Assembly (NCBI RefSeq): GCF_024868665.1
Contig: NC_079910.1
Location: 11,403,048-11,467,047, forward strand
DNA from: Triplophysa rosa
Taxonomy: Eukaryota > Chordata > Actinopteri > Cypriniformes > Nemacheilidae
DNA: 64,000 bases
Reading direction: 5' to 3'
Each line of letters begins with the position of its first letter. Position 1 is the stretch's first letter. A program made the position numbers and the translations under genes. The notes under the pieces are model-generated. The model was given only the letters and a program-made list of their open reading frames with translations. It made no database searches and was not told where the DNA came from. Positions 1-12,500 of this stretch are shown here, piece after piece.

Positions 1-1590
1 GCACCGTCGATTGAGAGTGCTTAGGCTGCTGATTATCCTCGACATTGGGTCTCGCCGTGACGCAACATCGAGTTGCCGAACACCGTCGTGTAGAGGGTGA
101 TAGCGGCTGTGATAAACACCCAGAGAGAGAGAGAAAAACCTTAGAAGTGGGCTGTTGGGACGGGGCAGGAACCGTCCCGGATCGACCAACCAGCAATGGA
201 ATGGCTGGGGTTGGGCTCGAAGGTATTCTCGATCTCCCTGGGGTCTTCCCATGAGGGACTCTTCGGCTTCCGCCGTGGCTGCTTACGGGGTGGTGGTCTC
301 CTCTTCGATGTCTTCTTCCGGGGGGCCGCCTGAGTGGGGGGCGCCGGAACCGGAGGGCGTCGAAGAGGACCAGGGCTGCTGGGAAGCAGTCGGTGCACGG
401 GATCTCGACAGCCAGTGGATATGCGGCGGGGGAGGATATGCTTGATATCCTCTGTCTGCTTCTTTACTGTCGAGAACTGCGGCTCGACAGTATCACCAAA
501 CAGCCCCCCCCCTTGCGAGTTCGGTGCGTCGAAAAGGGGGCGTTCCCGGTCTTACTTAAGTTCCTCATGCACTTCCAGGAAAACACGGCACTGGGGGCGA
601 GTGCGGCTTGGAGCCACGCTCAAACCCGTGGTACCATGTATCCAGCTGCGAGCATTTGGAGAGGCAGTGCGGGCACTTCGACGTGGCTGACATTTCGACG
701 TCCGCTTCTTCCTGGGCTCGACCCCCCGAGGGAGGGAGCTCAGAGGAATCGTCGGAGTCCGATTCCAGTAAGTCGCCCTCCGATGCTGCAAGGGACATCT
801 CATCATCACGCACCATTTCCGAATACGTGGTTGAGGAACAAGACGGTGGGACCGTCTCATGGGGAATGGTCAGACGAGCGAGACGAGGTGTGAACGGTCT
901 GCAAGCCGGTGGCTGACGGATTAGCGCTCACAGTAATCCTCATATCACCCTCGCTGCTCACCGTAGCAGACGGCAGGGCCATAGCCACTGCTGTCACGGA
1001 ACGGGAAGCAGACGAGGTGGTGGCTGAGTCCTGTGGGAACACAGCCACCCGTGATGCAACGTCTGAATCGTCAACCGCCCGCAGTGCGGATCCACAAGGG
1101 CTGCCCCAGCGTACTCGAAGCAGACCTCGTGTCCGTCCCCCTCCTCGATGAGTGTGTTGCACCCACGAGAACAGCAGGACATGCCACGCTGGAGAAATTT
1201 GCTCTTTTAGAGAAAAAACTCAAACACTTCTGGAACTGCCGAGACGCCCAAGGGAAGTCGCTGCAGGAAGGGACAGTCCGCTGCACCACGTCGTAAGATT
1301 CCAGCAGTAATTCGGCGCAGAGTTTGAAGTCTCAAGAAAAACGATCAGTGTGAAGGCTCTGAAGAAAAAAAGGTGAATGAATGCAGCACGCGGTCTCCCT
1401 TTTATACTCGGATATCCGGGGGCGGAGTCCGGCATGCAAATGTCATTCGCCAATTTCATTGGCCTTTTCTAAAGAAGTCGGAAGCGATAGGTTCTCAAGG
1501 ACGAACCCCATCTGTCGGCTCGACACAACGTCGAGAGACCGACAGAAAGGGAACTGAGCCACCGACACCAACTGAGTTAGTCATTTTTTT
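1..1590 (-). mobile_element. Retroelement remnant (DIRS/LTR-like gag region), truncated by window edge
   Basis: On the minus strand several short overlapping reading frames encode low-complexity, Ser/Glu/Pro-rich protein. A Cys/His patch near 1182-1090 (C-C-S-R-G-C, then H-E-V-C-F, then D-P-H-C) resembles the N-terminal gag-like proteins of fish DIRS/LTR retroelements. The part at about 1370-1590 looks like a terminal repeat, with short repeated ACGTCGA-type motifs and an A/T-rich box. The reading frames are broken by stops, so I see no intact protein. GC content is clearly higher than in the flanking introns. It lies antisense in an intron of the laminin gene and ends just before the acceptor at 1607. 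Family assignment is from resemblance only; a Gypsy-type or other element is possible. Nothing else gene-like is seen in 1-1607. Confidence 0.5.
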
Positions 1591-1607
1591 TCTCTTTCTC
1601 TCTGTAG

Positions 1608-3541
1608 GAGTCAGATAAATGCTTTATTTGTGACTCTATGGAGCCATACGACCCGTATTATCACAGAAACAGCCACCCGGTGGAGAACGTCATCTACCAG
1701 AGAGACAGCAGAGGAGATCTCACCTGGTGGCAGTCTGTGAATGGTGTGTTGTGAATGTTATTTATTCATTTTAACCAAAAGTTACAGATTCCAGCTTTAA
1801 GAAGGTAGAATTAAATGTTGTTTGTGTGGTTGACTGTATACTTGTATATTGTGACAACGTTTGTGATTGCATGTTCCTTCATTTGTGTTCAGGTGAGGAG
1901 AAAGTCAGTATCAGACTGAATCTTGAGGCAGAGTTCCACTTTACTCATCTCATCATGAAGTTTAAGGTGTGGGATTTCAAACACATCACATGAAAGTGCA
2001 CGTCTGTATAACAGAAAGCAAGCTTCCTCACTGTTAACCAGATTACTTTGTAACTTTGTCTTCTTCTTACATCTCCACAGACGTTTAGACCCGCTGCTAT
2101 GTTGATTGAACGCTCTGCTGATTTTGGCCTCACGTGGAGGCCATATCGCTACTTTGCCTACAATTGCACCAAGACTTTCCCCAAAGTCCCCGCCCACTCC
2201 CTTCACTTTATTGATGAGGTCATCTGTGAGGAGCGTTACTCTGACATTGAGCCTTCTACTGAGGGAGAGGTGATGTGTATACACACATTTCTGCTTTCGT
2301 TGTTACTTTTGAACGCAGTGTTCTCTTATAGTCACACTAATACTGGAGATTTTTTGTTTTAGGTCATTTACAAAGTGCTTGATCCGGCAATCCATGTCAA
2401 AGATCCATACAGTCTTGAGATTCAAGGTTGGTACTGCATCTTTTCAACGCATTTTATAAAAGACACTCTAGAAAATATATAACCAGAGTCCAAAATTATC
2501 TTTTCTCCAGGCATAAATATTTCTGGCCACAAAACTTGATTTTGCATTATTATTTTTTGCTCCTTTTTTGTCTTGTGTATAACAAACAGCACAGGTCATT
2601 GTGTCAGTCATAGCATGTCAACTGTAACGCTTTCTGTGAACCAAAAAGTGACAGATCTGCTACCCCAGGGGTTCTCATTTTTTTATTTTTGGGGTCGGGG
2701 AGAAAATTTTCCAAGGAGGACCCCCTCAAAATTAAAACAGTTATTAAGCGTATGTTTAACACAATTTGCACTTTTACTAAAGTACGTATATTGTTTTTCA
2801 AACTAAATACTCCAGACACGTTTCATGGTGATACCACATATGTGCTTTCAAAATGATTTCTTTGAAAAAGGTTTCTTTAGGTGATTTAAGTGTTCTAATA
2901 AAACAGCACAATTTTATAATGTATAGCAAATGTGACTCCTCCTGACAAATTGAGTCACTATGAGTTAAAAAAAAACCTTCAAAATGTATGCTTGTTTAAA
3001 TGATTTTGCAGACCCCCTAGCTATGGACTGCGGACCCCCAGAGGTCCCCGGACCCCACTTTGAGAACCTCTGTGATACACATCAGTGATTTTGTTCCTAA
3101 TATTTGCAATTTATTTACTTAATGTGTGAAATAATCCATAAATGTGTTGTCACATGGAGTTCAAATGACTGATGATGCGTTTTCCAGTGTTACAGTTTCA
3201 TGTAAAGCTTCCGGCCAGCTATTGTTTTCTTCACTGTCCAAAGCCAATTTGTTCTTAAATTTAGTGTTAATTTTGGATCCCGTGCACCACAAGTGAAGCA
3301 GCTGTCAAACATTAAGCGCACTGACAATCTACCATCAGATTTGTTACGGATCACTAACCTTCGGATAAACTTCACTAAACTGCACACATTGGGTGATAAC
3401 CTGCTGGACCGACGGCCTGACGTGCTGCAGAAATATTACTATGCGCTGTATGAGTTGGTGGTGCGGGGGAGCTGCTTCTGCTACGGTCACGCATTAGAGT
3501 GTGCACCTGTACCTGGGGTCACCACCAGGGATGCCGGAATG
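1608..3541 (+). other. lamb2l: lamb2l exons for the LN (laminin N-terminal) domain
   Basis: Five exons encode most of the LN domain used for polymerisation of laminin networks. Recognisable blocks are the CFICDS cysteine pair, [26 protein letters not shown] and [20 protein letters not shown]. Exon sizes 136, 74, 189, 64 and 203 bp equal those of lamb2 exons 3-7 exactly. The last exon ends with the first LE cysteines ([10 protein letters not shown]). The intron 2427-3338 carries a hAT-like element. Confidence 0.88.
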
Positions 3542-6500
3542 GTGGGTGATCTCGTACTAACACAGAATCGAACTATTTAGTGTCACTGTTATCATTGGTC
3601 AAGTCGTCCTAGAATATTGAATCGTTTCCTTTTATTGAATAGATTCACGGACGTTGCGTGTGTAAGCATAACACAGTGGGATTAAACTGTGAGCGTTGTC
3701 GAGATTTTTACCATGATGCACCTTGGAGACCAGCAGAGACTGATAATGCACATACCTGCAGGGGTAAGACACACACATTTAACAAATGAATCAACTATTA
3801 TGTAAACCAAAATGTGTACTTTTTTCCCAGAATGCAACTGTAACGGTCACTCCAATAAATGTCATTTTGACATGGCTGTATATCTGGCTACGGGTAACGT
3901 CAGCGGAGGCGTGTGTGACAACTGTCTTCACAACACCATGGGCCGCAACTGTGAGACATGTAAACCTTTCTACTACCAGGATCCAACTAGAGATATCAGA
4001 GACCTGGCAGCATGTATCCGTAAGCTACTCATGTTTTGCTTTTTAAAAATCTTAATACTTGAGTATTTGAATTTAATGAAAGAGTATTCTTCTGTCACTC
4101 ATGCTGTGATCTTGCACGTTGTGTTTCCTCTGTGTGTTCAGCCTGTGACTGCGACCCCGTGGGTTCTTTAGAGGGCGGAGTTTGTGACAGTCACACCGAT
4201 CTGGATCTAGGGATGATTGGCGGTCAGTGTCGTTGTAAGCAGAACGTCAGGGGTCAGCGCTGTGACTACTGTAAAGAGGGACACTATGGACTCAGCATTA
4301 ATGACCCACTGGGATGTCAGCGTAAGTGTGTGTGTGAGTTTGCTTTGCGAGCATTTACTACTGTATATGGGTGATGTTTAATCTGTTTGATGTCATTTGC
4401 AGCGTGTAACTGTGTCCCCCGGGGTATCACAATGACGGGAGCCCCGTGTGATCAGATCAGTGGGGACTGTTCCTGCAAGAGATACGTGACTGGTCGCTAC
4501 TGCAATCAGTGTCTGGTAACAGTTCATTGTCTTTTTAAACGATAACTGTCCCATAGAATTAGATACATCCCAAAAGAGTTTCATATGCTCTCATTTAATT
4601 TGTATACGTTTTAATATTGAAAATGCTAAATTTAGACTAGTGCTGTCATAATGTCAGATTTCCAATACACAGTTATTGTGGCCAAAATAATTCACGAGAA
4701 ACATTTTATCACAATATCTATTGCATTTTTTTTAGTAAACAATTCTATCGTCAAAATGATCTTGAACTCTTTTTATGATGTGTTTTCTCTTTTTTTTGGT
4801 CAATGAATTACGCTCAAAATATGAATGTTGTGAGGTGGAGAGAGAGGGTGTCTAACCAATCATATGTGTTTAAATTTAACACGGTATCTGTAATTGTGTT
4901 TTTTTATATCATGGTTATTGACAATGCTGATTCATTGTGACACATAAGAAAAGTTTGCATCCAAATTCTAAATTTTATTTAAAGAGTACATAACTAAGGA
5001 TTTTTAAGGTCCTACTTTGGTTTATGGAGTGTCCAACAACAAGTTTATGTACATGGAAGGTGTAAAAACACTATTATTTCGTAATAATAGGTAGTTATTC
5101 TTACCTTACTGACTCTCAAATGATGCATTCCGCGATTCATCTGTCTAATCCCCTCCTTTCCGCTAGCCTAGTCTGATGTGATTGGTCAGATGGTCTAGTC
5201 TGCTGTGATTGGTCTACCGCGAATGAGGCTCACGAGCGACAGTGTTTGGGGGTGAAGAGTGAAGTTTTCATGGGCAGTCCTAGCAAAACGTAGGCGGTGT
5301 CTATATGTAGTGTCGTAAATCTGCGGCGGTTCACGAATCGGACTAGGGACGACTCGTTTGCGTGATTCAGAGTCGACTCCCTTTTTTCCAAGCCAATAAC
5401 TTTGTTATTCATTCACCTTCGGATTTACAATTTGGCAGACTGCTTACTTTCAAACACAGCAACATTACACACTGCATGTAATGCGATTTTCATGATCTCA
5501 TGTTACTCTTTAAAACAAAAGATATTAAAATTTATTCTGTGCATAATATGCATCATTTGTTCTAATATTAAAAGACAAAAAAGGTCAACAAAAATTCAAA
5601 TTATTTGTTAAACATTAAGGATATTAGTTGCTATATAGTTTTGTATCATTATCTGCTCATCTCAGGTGCTTTTGTGCTTGCGTTTGTGTACAGCCTGAAT
5701 TCTGGGGACTGAGTAATGATCTGACTGGTTGCAGACCGTGTGACTGTGACTTCGGTGGAGCAACCAGCAACAGGTGAATCACTGATGTGTTTGTTGTGTC
5801 TGAGTTAAAATGCCTGGTTGGCAATAAGGAAGTGTCTGTTATCTGGGTTTAACTTTGATATGCCCTGTATTGATCTGGGGTATGAATACGTTTTGTGCAT
5901 AAATAATTCAGGACTGAAAACACAAGGCTTTTATAAAAGTAAGCTTTTTTTTGCACTTTCAGATGCATGATGGACATCGGTCAGTGTGACTGTCGGCCTC
6001 ATCTGATTGGTCGACAGTGTGCCGAAGTGCAGCCAGGGTATTTCTGTGCCTCTCTGGATTATTATAAATATGAGGCAGAAGGAGCCATCGGACGCTCCCC
6101 TGATGACATCACACTTCCAGTGAGTAATGCTCAAATAAGTTCACTTCCTGAAATCTTCTAACTAACACCCTGATGCTGGCATTTCAATGATTATTGTTTT
6201 AACTGTTGGCAGTCTAAACTCTCAGGGGTCATGTTATATTATCAGGGCACTGCCAGAAATCTTCCTTGTGTTATATGAGTAAGTGCTTATCTGCTGTGTA
6301 AAGTGATGCTGGTATCATGGGCCATGTGGAACAGAATCTGGCACAGCTCTAGAGAACAAGAGTGTGTTTAACTCTCTGATGATAAAGTTGAGCTGCTTCT
6401 TTTGGCCCATAACCTCTTTTTGAAAAACTATCTTGTCATTTCATATGATGACTGTAGAGGCATTCCACTCAATTGTACACAGTTAACTATAAAGGTTAAA

Positions 6501-9500
6501 AATGACTGGTTTTACTATCTTTGTGGGACATTAGTCCCCACACTGTATAGGGTTTACCAGGACCATTTTAAACGCTGACTGTGGCAAAGCGTGTGCTTTA
6601 TTTATGGAGTTTATCATTCTGTTAGTCTAGTCAAGGGTGTGAGGGTGTCGTACACTTTCAGGATACATTGCTGGCTTTCACAATGATGGTTGCACAGAAT
6701 CCTGGTAGCGCACACACACAAACTGCAGAATTCTGCCTTGAGTCTATGGCTGAAGTGACCCAGAATGAGATCAGAGAGCAGCAGAGATGCCAACCTGTCA
6801 GACAGAGTTATTAATGCCTGCCTCACATACATACACAAACACTGGTCTGCTTCACACAGTCTAAAACTTAAGCAAACTCACTCCTTGTTTCAGAATGGAT
6901 GAAAATTGTATTCACACTGGGTACTTAAGTAAAAACATGTTTGGATTACTAGCAGTACTACTTACTGCATACTTTATACTGCCCAGTACATGTTGTGGAA
7001 TGCTTGGTATTTTAAATTACATATGCAACAGTACATTGTTGTCATCTCATTATGTAGTACAAAAAATATGAATAATCTAAGAATTAATTTAGACATTTTT
7101 ATATAATGTGTGCTTTGTTGTTTAGGGCAAGGTGAGGCCTCAGGCTGAGACCGACTGTGTGCAGCATCTTAATAATCAGCTTAGAAGACATCGCCGCCAC
7201 CGGCGCATTGCCACCACTCAGCAACAGAGGGCAGCACTGAGACGCATCCGACAGCTGCAACAAACTGTAAGGTTTACCACAAATAGCCACATTAGCCTTT
7301 AACTAAACGGCTGTACTTAGTTTGATATCAATCTGTGTGTGTTTTCAGCCCAGCGTGAGCACAGTGCACAGAGAGAGACAGCCCGGTCAAATGGTCACAT
7401 GGACAGGGCCGGGCTTTGCTCGGGTTAAAGATGGCGCTGGCCTTGAGTTTACCATCAGTAACATCCCTTACGCCATGGAATATGACATCATGATCCGATA
7501 CGAGCCAGAGGTGTGTGCCCACCCAAAGTGACAAAATGTATATTTTTGGGTGAACTATCCCTTTAATAATCATAATGATCTATGTGTTTATATAGTCTAC
7601 AGAGGACTGGGAAGCAATAGTGAGCGTCACGTCTCTGAATCTGCCCACTAGTCTCCGCTGTGGAAACATGCTGCCCACAGAGCAGTTGTACACAGTCACA
7701 ATGCCCCATCACAGGAGGTAATTCTGTTTTTGTGTTGTTTGTGTCTGTGCTTGCCTGTGTGTTCATCTGATATGTCTCTGTATGCTTTGTTTTTGGATGC
7801 TAGCTCACATCCAAAACTCATCATGCATACTTTTTCAAGTGTAGACTTTTGCAAGAGTGCACTGATTTTTCTCTTGCCTTTATGAGAAACCGTAGTTGTT
7901 TTGATCATTTTCCTGCATGGCAGAGTTTTTAGGTGCCATTGTAATCGGACTCTAATCTCATTTCTGGCCTCGTCCCAAAGCTCAGGGAATGCAGGAGCTG
8001 GCTGGTGGGTAAATTAGTCTCAGTCAGAATCTACATGTCCTCTTGTGAAAACACAGAGTATATTAAAAACTACAAGACTGAGAGAGGAAGTGAGAGACGT
8101 GAATGAGAGGAAGAGAAGAGAGAGGGAGAGAGAGGCAGGTGGGTTCAGGAAGTTCACCCTGGATGAATAAGAGAACCTGTAAACAAACACCAGGAAGGAG
8201 AAGGTGCTTTTTGGCACTGGCAAGAGTAGGTGAATGTTGCACCAGCGTGTACTGTACTTGATCATCATTACTCTGGAATGTTGGGAAAGGATACAGTATA
8301 TTCAAATTTTCAAGATGGGTGGGATCCTCAAAGTCCAAAACCCATATTTGCCCACCAATCCAAATATTGTGTGTATAGGGTGGTGGGCTACTTTCACTTC
8401 AGTATGGTTACGACTACCTTAAGTGGCAACTCAGTAGTTGCAGAAATACATTGTGAAGAGTTTTCCTTCAAAACCATTCACCAGAGCTGTGTGGTGGGTT
8501 GCCAGATCTCCATCAAAACCAGCCCACTGCACTGACCCCAGCCCAAACTCAAAATATTCCACTCCTATACCTAAAATACATAAATTTACAGTCACTGTTA
8601 TCCATGACACACAATTTCTTTTTGAAAATCACTGTATTGTAGTAATCATAAGCCAAGTCTGTTTCCATAAAAAACTTAATCTTACCTTAAGAATGAAAGC
8701 TGATGAACAAAATCCTTTAACCTCCAAAATAAAAAAAAACCTGTGGCTGCAGTTTAAAAGGATACTAATTCTGTGGAAAAACAGAGGACTTGGCAACCCT
8801 GGTGATCTGAGCAGCTCAGATTTGTTCGGCTCCAGATCTGATTGGCTGATTTTGCTGCTTATGTTCTGCTGTGGTGGCCTCAGGCAGAACCGATTACCAG
8901 ATAGAGCTCAACCTGTACCGCAAGACCAACAAAGTGACACCATATCTGTGTGTCTGAGATTCTTTGTGGATTTTGTGACAATCCATGTTTTGCATTCAAT
9001 CATTGCCACATTTCTGTTGTTTTTTAACAGATTCAAAACAGTAACTTTCAACAGTAAATTATCATAAATATGTGTTTGTGGAAGATTTCTATTTGAAAAG
9101 CCAAATGAAAGAAATCTATTAAAACTGTTAATGTATCCTCGTTTATAACTTTTGACAGGTATATTCAGATGCCGAGGCCTTTCTGCTTTGAGCCAAACAA
9201 CCACTATGTGCTGTCCATCCGTTTCCAGCGTCATGGTGTCTCTCACCGACATCTCACAGCCTTTATACTCATAGACTCTGTAAGGTTTCTCTCCTTTTAC
9301 CATTATCAGTCACTTACACACAATTCTGTAATGTTAAGAAAAGACAAACTTTGTGCTTATTCCCTAACACAGCGAATACAAACACTGCCCCCTGCTGGTG
9401 TAGTTATAATGAGGCGTTAACTTTTGGGCGATCCAATGAGGTGTAAAATTTTAAACTCTTCTGTAATGATGTCAAATGCTTCATCTTCCTCTCTCTATCT

Positions 9501-12500
9501 TCCTAGCTTGTGTTGGTACCCAAGTATGAAGAGCTCCAAGGTTTCAAAGGAAAAGACGGCCCGGATGAACTTCGGCGTATGGAGATGGAGCTGTACATGT
9601 GTCTGGATTCCTTCATGACAATGCCAATGCCTGTGCTGGCCGAGCCTTGCACGAACCTCATCTGCAGCATCTCAGCTATCATTCACAACGGTGCCCTGGG
9701 TAAGACACACAATGAAGAGAGTCACAGTGTCTTTCAGTGTCCAAAACAAAATCCTTCTAATGAATATGAATATCTCATACTGCTTTTAGATTCTTTATCG
9801 TTGTCATAATAATTTAAACTTCTCTGTCTCTGCAGCATGTGAGTGTGACCCTCAGGGTTCCCTGAGTACAGAATGTAACAAAGTTGGAGGTCAATGCCAC
9901 TGTAAACCCAACGTTATTGGCTGTAAATGTGATAAATGTGCACCAGGGACATTCGGATTTGGGTCATATGGCTGCACTGGTAAGAAACATGTTATTGTCA
10001 GAAACGTAGGATTTTATTGATATTTCAAATCATAGTCTATAAGATATTTAATTTATTTACATACTTTGTTGTACTGCTTTGTAATGTCATTAAAATAGTT
10101 ATTAGTAATGTGCAAAGTCATATACTTTTATTTTTAAATAAATTAAACATTTAGCTGAACTTTAGCTTCCATTTTGGCTTATAGAAGTTTAGTCATAGCT
10201 GAATGCAAATTCTCATCATTCTTTACTGCTTTTTTCTCTTTCTGCAACAGTATGTGACTGTCACTCACAAGGGTCTCTTGGACATCAGTGTGACCCGGTG
10301 TCGGGCCAGTGTCCTTGTCAGCATGGAGCGATTGGGCGTCAGTGTTCGGTGTGCCGGCCGGGTCAGTGGGGATTTCCCAACTGCAGGCCGTGCCAGTGTA
10401 ATGGACATGCAGAGAGCTGTGACCTTGAAACAGGTGAATGCTACGACTGCAGAGACAACACATCAGGGCAGCTGTGTGACAGGTGAGAGACTCTGGAAAA
10501 ACAGAAATTGTTAATAAAAAATCTGGACCTAAACCCAGAGTAAATTTTTCAGTAATTGAATAGCACATTTGCATGTTTAACTTCAAAACATGTATTTTTT
10601 ATCTGTATTGGGTTTTTTTTGTAGTATTTTACATAACTGTTGTTATTTTTTAAACATTTCTTGGCCATACAATTTTTTTCAAAGTAATGGAAACAACTTG
10701 TATGCACTGGTAGACAATTATACAGGGTACCTCACGAACCCCCTGCAATTCCCTTGTGAACCACCAGGGGTTCGTGAACTCTATAGTTTTGGAAACCATG
10801 GATACATCAGTAAGAAAAATGTATGATGTGCAATGTAAGTGGGCTAACTTACAAAATAGTAGTAAATTCATTGATTAATAGCGGGAAATTTACAGGTAAA
10901 AAGATCTTCTACAGAAGTATATTAAGTGTCCTCTGCTTTCCAACTATAGTTGTATGAATGGTTTCTATGGAAACCCATTATTGGGTTCTGGCGAACACTG
11001 TCGACCCTGCCCGTGTCCAGGCCATCCCGACAGTGGACACTCGAATGGATCATCGTGTCATGCAGATTATTCCTCCAACCAGATCCTCTGTCACTGTAGT
11101 GAAGGATATGCAGGTAAATTAGAAACCATATTTATAATATTCAAAGAGAACAAAAATTCTGTCATCATTTATTCACCCTCCTGTGGTTCACAAACTTTTT
11201 TCTGTCAAACACAAAAGAAGATATTTTGAGAAATGTCAATGTACGTCAATGGGGTCCAATGCTGTTTGGTTTCCAACGCTATTGAAAATGTCTTCTTTTC
11301 TGTTCTGCCGAAGAAAGAAATGAGGATAACTAAATGATGAAATACTTTTTGGGTGAATTATCCCTTTAACTACGCTGTAACTATAACATTGAGATTCTTA
11401 TGAAGTAGGTTAATTACCTTTGACCTGTCTTAGGTCCACGCTGTGATCAGTGCGGCCCTGGTTACTACGGTAACCCCGAGCAGCCCAGCGGGTTGTGCCG
11501 TCCGTGCCAGTGCAGCGGGAATATTGATCCCCTGGACCCTGAGTCATGTGATCCACGCACCGGCCAATGCCTCAAATGCCTGTATAACACAGGAGGCCAG
11601 TCCTGCTCTGTGTGTAAACCCGGTTACTATGGAAACGCACTCGCCCAGGACTGCAGGCGTGAGTGCAGTAACTTTAAAGCTTTATATTAACTAATCTTTC
11701 AAGCAATTTATCCAAAATTCTGAATTGTCGTCTTGTCGTGCAGGCTGCACTTGTGTAACCGCGGGCACTTTAGAAGCGTACTGCACTGATGGAGTGTGTC
11801 ACTGTGATAGTCGCACTGGCCAGTGTCCCTGCAAACCGAATATCATGGGCCACAACTGCGACCAGTGCTCCCCCAACCACTGGAACTTCGGCTCAGAGGG
11901 CGGCTGTGAACCCTGCGGATGCCCGCTTCCAAATGCCCTCAGCACCCACTGCAACATGGTACAGCATGATCTGTGATTTCATGTGACATGGATTTCTCTC
12001 TGAATTTGGCATTTGATAACTGTCCTGTCGTCTTTATGCTGATAGTTCAGCGGTCAGTGTCAATGTCAGATGGGTTTTGGAGGGAGGCAGTGCAATGAGT
12101 GCGAGATGTTCCACTGGGGGGATCCCAGAGTGCAATGCGAGGGTGAGTATTGCACACACACAGAGTGTTTTCTGCGTATAATTCTGTTTTTCTTCCTTTC
12201 AGTTTATTAGCCCTCACTTTACTTTGTCTTCCTCAGAGTGTAATTGCAACCCGCTGGGCTCAGAAATGGCTCAGTGCAACCGCGTAACAGGAGTGTGTCA
12301 GTGTAAAGACGGAGCTGCTGGACGTCGCTGTGACACGTGTGCCCGTGGCTTTACCGGAACCTTCCCCAAATGTGTTCCCTGCCACCCCTGCTTCAATCTG
12401 TGGGATGATGCCGTGTGCCAGGTCCGCCGGGATCTCACCCATATCAAGGATGTTATTGCCAAGATTGTGGAGAAGGTCGAGGTGCCCGGCATCAGCGACG

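Larger units (their letters stand above)
7126..9699 (+). other. lamb2l: lamb2l LF (laminin IV-like / LB) domain exons, including one extra exon
   Basis: Exons 7126-7266, 7349-7510, 7596-7717, 9159-9279 and 9507-9699 encode the globular LF domain: [27 protein letters not shown], then [10 protein letters not shown] and [13 protein letters not shown]. The 141-bp exon 7126-7266 has no partner in lamb2. It is phase 0 at both ends and encodes a strongly basic stretch (RRHRRHRR) followed by Gln-rich sequence. Removing it would leave the frame intact. Its splice sites are normal (TTTAG acceptor, GTAAGG donor). Confidence 0.82.

Noticed and set aside
8884..8947. Possible cassette exon in a lamb2l intron (frame reads [16 protein letters not shown] between an AG and a GT)
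   Set aside because: Joining it after the exon ending at 7717 gives phase 0, but the next exon at 9159 needs two bases carried in. It lies beside a MITE and has no laminin match. It is kept only as a curiosity.
10728..10810. Short palindromic GGGGTTCGTGAAC region as a regulatory site
   Set aside because: It looks like a degraded hAT-type transposon end (compare 2666-3072) rather than a binding site. Too short to annotate firmly.
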